From positions 1 to 64,000 of the forward strand of contig JAJFIX010000037.1 in assembly GCA_021774575.1 (NCBI GenBank): DNA of 64,000 nt. Direction: 5' to 3'. The notes beneath the pieces were generated by a model. It made no database searches, was not told where the DNA came from, and worked only from the letters and a program-made list of their open reading frames with translations. The DNA is from Alphaproteobacteria bacterium. GTDB taxonomy: Bacteria; Pseudomonadota; Alphaproteobacteria; UBA6615. The position numbers and the translations under genes are program-made. Below are positions 18,605 to 27,748 of this stretch, piece after piece; position 1 is the stretch's first letter; each line of letters starts with the position of its first letter.

Positions 18605-19639
18605 TCATCGCCAGCCGAGCGCCGGGGCAACATGGGTCAGGATCGCTTCGATCACATGCGTGTTGTAGTCGACGCCAAGCTGGTTCGGCACCGTTAGCAT
18701 GAGGGTGTCGGCCTCAGCGATCGCCTCGTCCTTCACCAATGCTTTGATGAGACTTTCCGGCTCTGCAGCATAGCTGCGACCAAAGATTGAACGGGTTCTC
18801 TCGTCGATATGGCCGATCTGGTCTTTGCTCTGATTGCTCTGTCCAAACCAAGCGTGATCCCGATCATCCACCAACGCGAAGATGCTGCGGCTTACGGATA
18901 CGCGCGGCTTTCTTGCGTGACCAGCCTCTTTCCAGGCTGCCCGGTAAGCCCGAATTTGATCGGCCTGCTGAACATGGAATGGCAGGCCGGTCTCATCATC
19001 TTTAAGAGTGGAGCTCTGCAGGTTCATCCCCAGCTTCGCCGCCCAGACGGCGGTTGCGTTCGACGCTGCACCCCACCAGATGCGTTCGCGCAAACCTTCG
19101 GAATAGGGCTCGATGCGTAGCATGCCGGTGGGGTTCTGGAACATCGGTCGTGGGTTCGGTTGCGCGAACCCTTCGCCTCGCAGCACGTCTAAAAGGGTCT
19201 CCGTGCGCCGCCGGGCCAGGTCGGCGTCAGTCTCGTCATCGTTGGGCTGATAGCCGAAATATCGCCATCCGTCGATCACCTGCTCGGGCGAGCCACGGCT
19301 GATGCCGAGTTGTAGTCGTCCACCAGAGATGAGGTCGGCTGCGCCGGCGTCCTCAGCCATGTAGAGAGGGTTTTCATAGCGCATGTCGATCACCGCAGTG
19401 CCGATTTCGATACGGCTGGTCTTCGCGCCAACGGCCGCCAGCAGCGGGAACGGCGACGCAAGCTGACGGGCGAAATGATGCACTCGAAAGTAAGCGCCGT
19501 CCGCGCCCAACTCCTCGGCGGCAACGGCGAGGTCGATCGATTGAAGCAACGCCTCGGATGCCGAGCGCGTTTGCGAGCCCTGGGCCGGAGACCAGTGTCC
19601 AAAAGACAGAAATCCGATTTTTTTCATTGGTTTATCCAT
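18605..19639 (-). CDS. LLM class flavin-dependent oxidoreductase
   Basis: IGFLSFGHWSP..., AAEELGADGAYFRVHHFARQLASPFPLLAAVGAKTSRIEIGTAVIDMRYENPLYMAEDAGAADLISGGRLQLGISRGSPEQV. Confidence 0.9.
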   Translation of the reverse strand: MDKPMKKIGFLSFGHWSPAQGSQTRSASEALLQSIDLAVAAEELGADGAYFRVHHFARQLASPFPLLAAVGAKTSRIEIGTAVIDMRYENPLYMAEDAGAADLISGGRLQLGISRGSPEQVIDGWRYFGYQPNDDETDADLARRRTETLLDVLRGEGFAQPNPRPMFQNPTGMLRIEPYSEGLRERIWWGAASNATAVWAAKLGMNLQSSTLKDDETGLPFHVQQADQIRAYRAAWKEAGHARKPRVSVSRSIFALVDDRDHAWFGQSNQSKDQIGHIDERTRSIFGRSYAAEPESLIKALVKDEAIAEADTLMLTVPNQLGVDYNTHVIEAILTHVAPALGWR

Positions 19640-20042
19640 GGTATATCCATTTTTTTGTGTGCACCCTTCGTCGCTGTCAGTCTGGAACTGTCATGTATAG
19701 AAGGTCCAATCGATGCAAGGGGTGTTTTTAGATGGCGACATTTTTTTAAGACGTTGTCAGGGCAATGTCAGACCGATCGTGCTTGTACCAATGATGGTGG
19801 GGTTCGAAGCTACGGCGGGAAGCCAATCCCTCACGCTATTTAATCTCTTTGTCCAAGGCGATTCACATCATGCGGATGTTTCGAAAAAGTATTTAGTTGA
19901 ACCTACCGCGACTACTAATTACTTCCGTCCCGAACCAACCTCAAACTCGGCCAGCGGCCGGTCTGTTTTCTCTTCGCATACCTGGGAAAATGTTAACCTA
20001 TATCAGTTGGTTATAAGTGCAATGCTATAGAGGGATAATCCA

Positions 20043-21083
20043 TTGGGAATGTTGATTAATGGTAAGTGGACCGATGATGACCAACTGATCGAGGACGGTG
20101 CGTTTGTACGCCGTGACAGCGTCTATAGTCAGGACATCGATCCCGACGACGTGGCCGCAATTACTTCCGGGCCGGGACGGTTTCATCTCATCGCTTCTTC
20201 AAGTTGTCCATGGTCGCACCGTACCGTCCTCGTACAAAATCTCAAAGGCTTGCACGATGTCGTCCCGACGCACATTGCTGGCGGTATTCGTATCGAAGGC
20301 TATCCAGTCGATCATGGTCGGCCTTGGCTCGTTCCGGGTACCGACACGTCCGCCGAAACTTTCATTGTGCACTTGCACGAACTCTACAGTTTGAGCGACG
20401 CTGACTTTACAGGGCGCACAAGCGTTCCGGTGCTATGGGACAGCCAGGACCAAAAGATACTCAGCAACGAGTCGGAAAAAATAATCCGGGCATTGGATAA
20501 TATCCGCCAAAGCGATGACGCGACCGATTATACGCTGGTACCGGACAACCTCCGCGACGAAATTGCCGCGCTCAACGCGCGGCTTCAATTCGGGCTTTCG
20601 AACGCTGTGTACCGAGCTGGCCTCGCTGAGCGGCAAGAGGCCTACGACGATGCGGAAGGGCTGGTCTTTAAAACACTCGACGAGCTCGAAACGCGCCTCG
20701 CCAACCAGCGATATCTCTTTGGGCCATTTGTTTGCGAGACGGATTGGCGCCTTTTTCCAACGCTGGTTCGTTTCGATTCCGTTTATCATTCGCATTTCCG
20801 ATGCACACGCGCCCGTATCGTCGATTATCCAAATCTCTGGGCCTATGCTCGCGACCTATTCGCCTGGCGAGGCGTTTCCGCAACGGTCGACTTCGACGGT
20901 ATACGCGCCGGTTATTATTTGAACGACGGAATGAATAATCCTCACGGGATTGTCGGCGCGCCGCCTCGAGCTGATTGGCTCGAACCCCATGGCCGCGATA
21001 GGGCTGGACCTGCTCAGCTTGTCTTGCGCTCGGGTCAAAGGATCGAAGTCGACCCTACCAAACTGGAACGGCTTGAGGGTTAA
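20043..21083 (+). CDS. glutathione S-transferase family, glutathionyl-hydroquinone reductase-like
   Basis: SSCPWSHRTVLVQNLKGL (CPW-HR active-site motif), RTSVPVLWDSQDQKILSNESEKIIRALDN, YLFGPFVCETDWRLFPTLVRFDSVY. Confidence 0.85.
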   Translation: MGMLINGKWTDDDQLIEDGAFVRRDSVYSQDIDPDDVAAITSGPGRFHLIASSSCPWSHRTVLVQNLKGLHDVVPTHIAGGIRIEGYPVDHGRPWLVPGTDTSAETFIVHLHELYSLSDADFTGRTSVPVLWDSQDQKILSNESEKIIRALDNIRQSDDATDYTLVPDNLRDEIAALNARLQFGLSNAVYRAGLAERQEAYDDAEGLVFKTLDELETRLANQRYLFGPFVCETDWRLFPTLVRFDSVYHSHFRCTRARIVDYPNLWAYARDLFAWRGVSATVDFDGIRAGYYLNDGMNNPHGIVGAPPRADWLEPHGRDRAGPAQLVLRSGQRIEVDPTKLERLEG

Positions 21084-21089
21084 GCTTAG

Positions 21090-21692
21090 ATGGAGTCTCT
21101 AATCGCCGTGGTCGGTTTCGTGACTGTCGCCATGATCACCCCTGGGCCCAACAATTTCATCGTTATGACGCTTGCCGCGCAACACGGCGCAGCCGCCGCG
21201 GTGAAAGGGAGTGCCGGTGTGATTATCGGTAGCCTTGCATTGCTCGTGATCATTTGGATCGGGGCAGAGGCGACATTCGAAGCCGTGCCGGCGCTGCAAC
21301 CAGTTTTGCGCATCTGCGGGGCGGTCTATCTCATCTGGCTTGGCATCAATCTCATCTGGCACTCGTTTAGGCGCGATACGGGCGGCAACAGTACCGACGC
21401 CAACAAACTGCCGCGTACCGTCATCGGTCTCCTGGCTTTTCAGTTTTTCAATCCAAAGAGTTGGGTTCTTGTCTTAACCGCGACGGCGACGCTCACTGTC
21501 GACCGCACCGGAGCCACTGCGCTTATTGCCCTGGCGTCGATCCTTATCGTTGTATCAAGCGTCTGTCTCGCAATTTGGGCATTGATGGGCATCGCGATTA
21601 CCGAGCGGTTGAAGGTACCTTCCTTCAGGTGCTGGTTCGAGCGGATCATGGGCGGCCTACTTATCGCCACGGCCATGCCGCTGCTGCTTTAG
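21090..21692 (+). CDS. LysE family translocator
   Basis: TPGPNNFIVMTLAAQHG...GSLALLVIIW...AVYLIWLGINLIW...FFNPKSWVLVLTATATL. Confidence 0.85.
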   Translation: MESLIAVVGFVTVAMITPGPNNFIVMTLAAQHGAAAAVKGSAGVIIGSLALLVIIWIGAEATFEAVPALQPVLRICGAVYLIWLGINLIWHSFRRDTGGNSTDANKLPRTVIGLLAFQFFNPKSWVLVLTATATLTVDRTGATALIALASILIVVSSVCLAIWALMGIAITERLKVPSFRCWFERIMGGLLIATAMPLLL

Positions 21693-22006
21693 GCTTCTAT
21701 CCGAAGTCGGTCAGGTAAAACAGCCTTGTTGCCAAGGCGTCCGCTTATCACAAGCAGACTTCGGACTTTGCTCATCAGGCGATTTGATTGATGATGTTGT
21801 TTTCTCCCACTAAAGCGGCTATGAATTTAGAACCTTTTATCGGAGATTTTATGTCGCGTTGATATTGGGCCGCACAGGCGGCCCATACCAAGTTGAACAG
21901 ATCAGACTGTGCGCATCTAGGCGCGACAGCCCTGTGCGCTTGGCCGTGAAAAATATCAACATGGCCTCATCCTTGTGAGGTCGGAACATGAAAGCTCTGT
22001 TAGACA

Positions 22007-23077
22007 ATGATCAGAAATAACGATGATATCCAAGCACGCACCCAATTGGGGTGGGGCGCAAAATTGCAACAGCAGCTCAGTTTCGAGGAGATGGAACAAA
22101 CGATCCCGTTTCGGGTCATGGCGGTCCACCGGGGTCAGCTAGTCCTTTCAAGCGGCGAGGAAGAGCAAGTACTCCCGATTGTCGGTAAGCTGTTACAGGA
22201 GCGGGATCAAAGCCCAGTCACCGTCGGGGACTGGGTTCTCGTGTCCCGCGATACAGGCGCATTTATCCGTCTTTTGGATCGGTTTAGTTTGATCCAACGT
22301 CAATCTGCCGGAACGGATAAGTCCCAACAAATGGTCGCCGCCAATGTCGATACGATGTTTATCGTCTCTTCCTGCAATGCCGATTTTAACCTGTCCAGGC
22401 TTGAACGCTATCTTAGCGTTGCGTATGCCGCTGAGGTCTATCCTGTCATCGTACTGACCAAGCGCGATGTCGCAGACGACCCTCACTCTTATGCAGAGAT
22501 GGCGCGCACTTTGGGAGCCAGCATACTCGTAGAACTGATCAACGCTCACGATCCCGAAACGATGATAGGCCTTCGGGATATGTGCACACCGGGGCAGACG
22601 ATTGCTTTAGTCGGTTCTTCAGGTGTCGGAAAATCGACACTTGCGAATACATTGGGTGCAACGCATCAAAAAACCGGCGGTATTCGGGAAGATGATGCTA
22701 AAGGACGGCACATAACAACTCACCGATCTTTGCATCCCCTTTCCAATGGTGCCGTGTTGTTGGATAGTCCCGGCATGCGGGGATTTGGTTTGGCCGATGT
22801 TGCTGCTGGAGTTGCTACAGTATTTGAAGAAATAGATGAGCTTTCCCAAAAATGTAGGTTCAGCGATTGTCAGCATGACCAAGAACCTGGTTGTGCTGTG
22901 CAGGCGGCAATCGAGAATGAGGAGCTAAGTCAGCGCCGGATGAAAAATTACTCGAAACTCATCGCGGAACAAGAACGCAACGCCGCCTCCATAGCAGAGC
23001 GACGAAAGAAGGACAAAGCCACGGTCAAGTTCCATAAAAAAGTGCAAGCCCATAGGAGGTCAAACAAGGGCGCCTAG
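22007..23077 (+). CDS. rsgA: ribosome small subunit-dependent GTPase A
   Basis: Circularly permuted GTPase: VLTKRDV (G4), GSSGVGKSTLANTL (P-loop), DSPGMRGFGL (G3), zinc-knuckle-like CRFSDCQHDQEPGCAV. Confidence 0.93.
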   Translation: MIRNNDDIQARTQLGWGAKLQQQLSFEEMEQTIPFRVMAVHRGQLVLSSGEEEQVLPIVGKLLQERDQSPVTVGDWVLVSRDTGAFIRLLDRFSLIQRQSAGTDKSQQMVAANVDTMFIVSSCNADFNLSRLERYLSVAYAAEVYPVIVLTKRDVADDPHSYAEMARTLGASILVELINAHDPETMIGLRDMCTPGQTIALVGSSGVGKSTLANTLGATHQKTGGIREDDAKGRHITTHRSLHPLSNGAVLLDSPGMRGFGLADVAAGVATVFEEIDELSQKCRFSDCQHDQEPGCAVQAAIENEELSQRRMKNYSKLIAEQERNAASIAERRKKDKATVKFHKKVQAHRRSNKGA

Positions 23078-23343
23078 CACGATCAAAATTTTCCGATAAG
23101 GGTCATAAACGGCCCTTCCAACGGCCCTAATTTACGGCTGCTATGTAGGCGAAAACGGACATTGGTCTTTCCGTTAGTGTTGGGAAATTGTGAGGTGCAA
23201 CGGCTGTTTGGTGGCTACCGACAAGCAACCAAGGATGGGGAAGGTCTGAGCTATGTGTCTGTGCTCCATGTCTGGGTTAATTCCGCAAAATACAGCAGTT
23301 CTAAGCCATGTTGTTGGCTTACAGCCATTTCTGGATCTTTTCA

Positions 23344-23358
23344 TCTAGGGAATGCCAG
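23344..23358 (+). repeat. degenerate att-like repeat copy 4 with shared upstream block
   Basis: tctagggaatgccag; the upstream about 90 bp (ctatgtgtctgtgctccatgtctgggttaattccgcaaaat...gcttacagcc) aligns by eye with 10468-10545 and 8744-8817. Confidence 0.45.
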
Positions 23359-23409
23359 TTTTTTAGTTTTTCCGGATATTTTTGAGCGTTGCGCGTTCGA
23401 CTTGGCACG

Positions 23410-23670
23410 TTACTTATATCTTGCGTTGGATATCCCGGTCACCGACTTTAAAAACCTGATTTCATCGAGAACCGCCGACCAGAATACTAGGTTATCCGGC
23501 TCGGCGCGCGCGGTGCTGCGGTTGCTGTATCGGGCCGCGCGCCAAACGGCGGCGTCCCCGCCGTAAAGAGCAAGAAGAACTCGTGCGGTCTCGTTCACCG
23601 TAATGAAATTCTGGGTGCGGGCGCGCGTCATGAGATTGGTTTTCGGTGGCGGTTGAAGTTGAGATATCAT
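23410..23670 (-). CDS. small hypothetical protein
   Basis: MISQLQPPPKTNLMTRARTQNFITVNETARVLLALYGGDAAVWRAARYSNRSTARAEPDNLVFWSAVLDEIRFLKSV. The pattern resembles small alphaproteobacterial proteins with ARxLLxxxGxDA...W..IL..I..L. Confidence 0.4.
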   Translation of the reverse strand: MISQLQPPPKTNLMTRARTQNFITVNETARVLLALYGGDAAVWRAARYSNRSTARAEPDNLVFWSAVLDEIRFLKSVTGISNARYK

Positions 23671-23718
23671 AGACACAAATGCTCCTATTTTGGGAGCAAA
23701 ATCTTTCATCATTACCCC

Positions 23719-23752
23719 TGTCCGTGCCCATGAATTCAAACGAGCACGGACA
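23719..23752. promoter_or_regulatory. inverted repeat ending on the XRE start codon
   Basis: TGTCCGTGC (23719-23727) ... GCACGGACA (23744-23752); the last base is the A of the ATG. Confidence 0.6.
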
Positions 23753-24000
23753 TGACCAAGTCGGTCCACAGCCCGCGATACAAAAGTTTTATGAAAAGTT
23801 TGGTTGCTGCACGCGGTGCGGCTGGCCTCAGCCAGCGGCAATTAGCCGAGCGGCTGGGGCGGTCGCCGTCTTTTGTCGCGAAATATGAGATTGGCGAGCG
23901 ACGTCTTGATGTAGTGGAGTTTTTGGAAATCGCTGAGAAACTCGACATTGATCCGCGAGAGATTATTGATGGCTTAGTTTCTCGACGCACAACGAGATAG
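23752..24000 (+). CDS. XRE family HTH transcriptional regulator
   Basis: LVAARGAAGLSQRQLAERLGRSPSFVAKYEIGERRLDVVEFLEIAEKLDIDPREIIDGL. Confidence 0.85.
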   Translation: MTKSVHSPRYKSFMKSLVAARGAAGLSQRQLAERLGRSPSFVAKYEIGERRLDVVEFLEIAEKLDIDPREIIDGLVSRRTTR

Positions 24001-24235
24001 AGTGAATGCACATCTTTGATGGTATGATATTGACCTAGTTTGCAAAGCAGCCCCAACACAGGCCCAATGGGTCATAACGTGAACCTAAATGGTCAGCGCC
24101 ATTTTTCACCCAGTAGTGACCTTTACACTACGGATGTTTGGTGTTGATCCAGTCGCCGCATGCGACAAAATTGTACCCGAGATGAAATATCGACGCAATT
24201 GCACCAAATTTCGGCTATGTAGTTCGCACAATAAT

Positions 24236-24274
24236 CCATCGCCAAACATCCCGCCGTCATGTTTTTGGCGATGG
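24236..24274. repeat. strong intergenic hairpin
   Basis: ccatcgccaaacat-cccgccgtc-atgtttttggcgatgg; complementary arms with a 2-nt bulge. Confidence 0.6.
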
Positions 24275-24386
24275 GGTAACTCTTGCAAGCCAGCTCGTTT
24301 ATGGCCTGCGGATTTTTTTTACACCCGATGGCAAATTATCGCCATAGCATTGAAAGCATAAGATCCTGTCAAAAACAGCCTCCCCA

Positions 24387-25406
24387 ATGTCGTCTGATGA
24401 CGCGTCCGGTAAGGACTTAAAGGGCCGCATTGCGCCATTTCAAATACCCGTGCTTTATAAAAGTTTGGCGCAGGTCTTGACCTCCTTTGGTGGGTTTTTC
24501 ATCGTCTGCGCCGCTATGTATGCGGCGGCGGAGGTTTCTTATTGGGTCGCCTTGGCGCTCGCTCCAGTAGCGGCTGGGTTTCTCATTCGCATATTCATCA
24601 TCCAACATGATTGCGGCCACGGCGCATTCTTTGCCTCACGGCGCATGAATACCGGATTGGGGTTAGCGTGCAGTTTGCTCACCCTCGCGCCCTACCTGTC
24701 CTGGCGACGTCAGCATGCCGGCCACCATGGTGTCTGGAATAATCTCGACCGGCGTAACACCGGGGTTGATATTTACTCAACCTGCTTGACCGTCGATGAA
24801 TATCGCTCACTTAGTCCGTGGCGGCGGCGATGGTACCGGGTCAGCCGCAGCGCCATCATTGCCAATATTATATTGCCGCCGATGGTATTCCTGGTCCTGT
24901 TCAGACTGCCCTTCGATATGCCTGCGGGATGGCGGCGCGAACGGGTCGGTGTCTATTTGACCAATTTGGCGCTTGTCGCATTGATCGGCGGCGCCGGATT
25001 GATCTTTGGCTTTGGCCGGATCGCCGCTGTTCAGTTGCCGATCATTTTCTTTGCTACCGCTGGCGGTGTCTGGCTGTTTACTGTGCAGCACCGTGCCGAG
25101 CATACTATTTGGGCAAGAGAGAAAGATTGGACCGCCACGAAGGCGTCATTGCGGGGTTCGACATACCTACAACTGCCAGCGTTGCTGCAATGGTTTACCG
25201 GCAATATTGGCCTGCACCATGTCCACCACCTCAATCCGAGGATACCAAATTACCGCCTACAGGAGTGCCACGACACGGTCGCCGCTCTTCGTGAGGTCCC
25301 GGTCGTGCGGCTTTCTTCGGCCTTTGGCACAATGTTTAACGTCCTCTGGGATGAGCGGCAGCAGAAAATTGTGACATTCCGCAAGGCATTGGAACATTCT
25401 TCGTAA
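24387..25406 (+). CDS. fatty acid desaturase
   Basis: Three His boxes: HDCGHGAFF, HAGHHG, HHVHHLNPRIPNY. Confidence 0.93.
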   Translation: MSSDDASGKDLKGRIAPFQIPVLYKSLAQVLTSFGGFFIVCAAMYAAAEVSYWVALALAPVAAGFLIRIFIIQHDCGHGAFFASRRMNTGLGLACSLLTLAPYLSWRRQHAGHHGVWNNLDRRNTGVDIYSTCLTVDEYRSLSPWRRRWYRVSRSAIIANIILPPMVFLVLFRLPFDMPAGWRRERVGVYLTNLALVALIGGAGLIFGFGRIAAVQLPIIFFATAGGVWLFTVQHRAEHTIWAREKDWTATKASLRGSTYLQLPALLQWFTGNIGLHHVHHLNPRIPNYRLQECHDTVAALREVPVVRLSSAFGTMFNVLWDERQQKIVTFRKALEHSS

Positions 25407-25529
25407 ACTCTTTGGTCTGTATTTTAGCAGCCTAGCTACCAAATCTGATGGTGGACGAATAACGTTCCGGCTACAGTTTGGGGCACGCATTCGTATTGCG
25501 CCCTTGTTTCGTCAAATTTTTGATCTAGA

Positions 25530-27101
25530 TTGTCTGGAACGATTGCTCGATTTCGAGGATCTCGGAATAGGTGTGGGGAATGTGTTGTGGGAATATCTAG
25601 ATATCGTCGGATAGGTCTGTACTCGATTGCCGGGATAATTGTTTTTGGCATTGGCTTTGCCAGCATCTTTGCGGGTGCTCTACTGGCCCGGCAAATTTTA
25701 AGAGATGGGTTGTCCGCGACGGATGCGGGGAGTCATGCCGAATTGACTCTTCGCGTTTCTATGCTTGAGGCGCAGCTTAAAGCTGTTACGGAAAATTCCG
25801 ACAGGCTGCGGTCCCTGGTCCTTGCACCGAGAGCATCACGTGATCAAATCGACGGGTTATATATGACTGTTGCACAGGCACCAGTCGCAGCTGGGCCGAT
25901 GCTGGACGACAAGGCGACCAACCGAATGCCGGAACAGCTCGCGCAGACGGTGCCTGATCTTGCGGCGTTCGTTCGTATCGAAATGGGAGAAATTAGCGGT
26001 GTGCTAGGCCCTCATATTATTTTCGAGGGGGCAAATGTTCATTTTCGCAGCGGTAGTGGGGCGACGGCAGAACGCGGTAACGGCCTTGGCAATGTGATCG
26101 TTGGCTACAACGAGACGCCTGAACAACTGGTGGCTGCGCAACGAAGTGGAATGCACAATCTCATTGTTGGGCCCGAACATATTTTCTCCGGCTATGGCGG
26201 TTTTGTCGCCGGATTCAACAACACCATAGAGGGCGATTTTGCCAGTGCGAGCGGTGGTCGCCAAAATGGAGCCCTTGGCGCGAACAGTAGCGTCAGCGGC
26301 GGTTACGGAAACGATGCCGTAGGTGAAAACAGCAGCGTCAGCGGCGGTTTCCGCAACAAAGCGAACGGTGACAATTCCAGCATTAGCGGCGGTTTTAATA
26401 ATGCCGCAGACAACGAAACCGCAAGTGTCAGCGGCGGTGCGGGGAATACCGCACGAGGAAGATCTTCAAGTGTCGCCGGTGGGGCCAGAAATACCGCTAT
26501 CGGCCGTAATTCGAGTATCGCTGGTGGCGGAGATAATATTGCCAACGCGGATACCTCTACCGTTAGCGGTGGCAATGGCAATACCGCGAGTGGCCCGGGG
26601 GCGAGCGTCAGCGGCGGTTTTGGCAACACCGCCAGCGGCCGTGAAGCAAGTGTCAGCGGCGGCACCGGTAATACCGCCAGTGGCAGCACCGCGTCCGTTG
26701 GTGGCGGCTCTATGAACACGGCGTCCGCTGTGTCATCGAGCGTCGGCGGCACAACAGCCGTTGTAGACGACGGTCCTGTGGATGCTATCGTCGCCCAAGG
26801 CTTGGTTGTATTCGAAGCCAATTGCGCCGTTTGTCATACATCGGAGGAGGGCGGCGGCAATCGGACCGGGCCAAATCTATTCGGTGTCTTCGGGTCGCAG
26901 GCCGGGTTGCGTGATGTCGCGGAACGAGTGACGTCAAACGCGTTGAAGGCAAGCGGTCTAACTTGGAATGAGGACACGCTAAACAGTTGGCTTTCCGGCC
27001 TGCCCTCCCAGTTTGTTCCAGGAGTGCGCATGGGATTTACCGGTATTGAAAACGAAGCCGACCGAGCAGCGCTTATTGAACTGGTGAAAACTTTTCGATG
27101 A
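25530..27101 (+). CDS. membrane-anchored YadA/hemagglutinin-like repeat protein fused to a C-terminal class I c-type cytochrome
   Basis: N-terminal TM (IGLYSIAGIIVFGIGFASIFAGALLA), a coiled-coil-like segment, eleven 15-aa (S/A)SVSGGxxNxAxGxx units, then GLVVFEANCAVCHTSEEGGGNRTGPNLFGVFG...FVPGVRMGFTG (CXXCH heme site and distal Met). Confidence 0.85.
   Translation: MSGTIARFRGSRNRCGECVVGISRYRRIGLYSIAGIIVFGIGFASIFAGALLARQILRDGLSATDAGSHAELTLRVSMLEAQLKAVTENSDRLRSLVLAPRASRDQIDGLYMTVAQAPVAAGPMLDDKATNRMPEQLAQTVPDLAAFVRIEMGEISGVLGPHIIFEGANVHFRSGSGATAERGNGLGNVIVGYNETPEQLVAAQRSGMHNLIVGPEHIFSGYGGFVAGFNNTIEGDFASASGGRQNGALGANSSVSGGYGNDAVGENSSVSGGFRNKANGDNSSISGGFNNAADNETASVSGGAGNTARGRSSSVAGGARNTAIGRNSSIAGGGDNIANADTSTVSGGNGNTASGPGASVSGGFGNTASGREASVSGGTGNTASGSTASVGGGSMNTASAVSSSVGGTTAVVDDGPVDAIVAQGLVVFEANCAVCHTSEEGGGNRTGPNLFGVFGSQAGLRDVAERVTSNALKASGLTWNEDTLNSWLSGLPSQFVPGVRMGFTGIENEADRAALIELVKTFR
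26241..26735 (+). repeat. 45-bp (15-aa) coding tandem repeat, 11 copies
   Basis: Consensus (S/A)SVSGGxxNxAxGxx from ASASGGRQNGALGAN to ASVGGGSMNTASAVS, no gaps. Confidence 0.9.
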
Positions 27102-27190
27102 AGGGCGATTGCCCCTGAACGCGAGGCGCGTGAATGGAGGGAAGGCGGCTCCGATCAAAGCAAAGGGCTGTGGCCTCTTTCACCCCCATT

Positions 27191-27595
27191 CTATCTCGTA
27201 ATATCGGCCCCGGCCTCGAGCCAAGCCGCCAGCAAATTTCGTTCGCCGTCGGTCATATTGGTTTCGTTGAAGAGCGGCATAACTTTAATCTCGACGGCCA
27301 TCAATTTGATTTTTGCCGCCAATGCTTGGATTTGCTCGGGCGTGTCGAAAATTATATCGTTGGGTGGCGAGAGGTAGCCCGGCTGCGTCGGGGACACCGA
27401 ATGGCAGACGGTGCAGCGCTCGGCAATAATTGGCCCGATCTCGCCGAAAGAGACAGCATCCTGCGCGAATGCGCCCGGTATTATTGCCGGGGCGAGGGCG
27501 GTCAAACCCGCGACAGTGAACGCGGCTGCCAGTGTCGATTTATGTGTCGATTTATGTGTCGATTTAAGGACTTCACCTAGCTTTATGGGCATGAT
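27191..27595 (-). CDS. stand-alone c-type cytochrome resembling the C-terminal cytochrome domain of urate hydroxylase PuuD
   Basis: Signal peptide-like N-terminus; AERCTVCHSVSPTQPGYLSPPNDIIFDTPEQIQALAAKIKLMAVEIKVMPLFNETNMTDGERNLLAAWLEAGA. Confidence 0.8.
   Translation of the reverse strand: MMPIKLGEVLKSTHKSTHKSTLAAAFTVAGLTALAPAIIPGAFAQDAVSFGEIGPIIAERCTVCHSVSPTQPGYLSPPNDIIFDTPEQIQALAAKIKLMAVEIKVMPLFNETNMTDGERNLLAAWLEAGADITR
27532..27567. repeat. 12-bp tandem repeat x3 inside the cytochrome leader (encodes STHK)
   Basis: gtgtcgatttat gtgtcgatttat gtgtcgatttaa. Confidence 0.9.
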
Positions 27596-27748
27596 CATGG
27601 TCCGTATTTGGTTGATAGGAAGTTCAACGGCCGGATAGATCACCAAACTGGCCAGAATTATGGCAAAATAATTCCAATTTTGGGAGCGAAAACTTTCAGC
27701 ACTAATCTTGTCAATGCCCGCGACCCATTATGATCGCGAACATGACCA

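Noticed and set aside
26241-26735. Regular repeats resembling a CRISPR array
   Set aside because: Units are 45 bp, contiguous, imperfect and in frame in a protein; there are no invariant repeats with unique spacers and no cas genes.
26303-26821. 172-aa minus-strand ORF rich in Pro/Leu repeats
   Set aside because: Shadow ORF antisense to the 45-bp repeat array; periodicity is inherited from the sense repeat.
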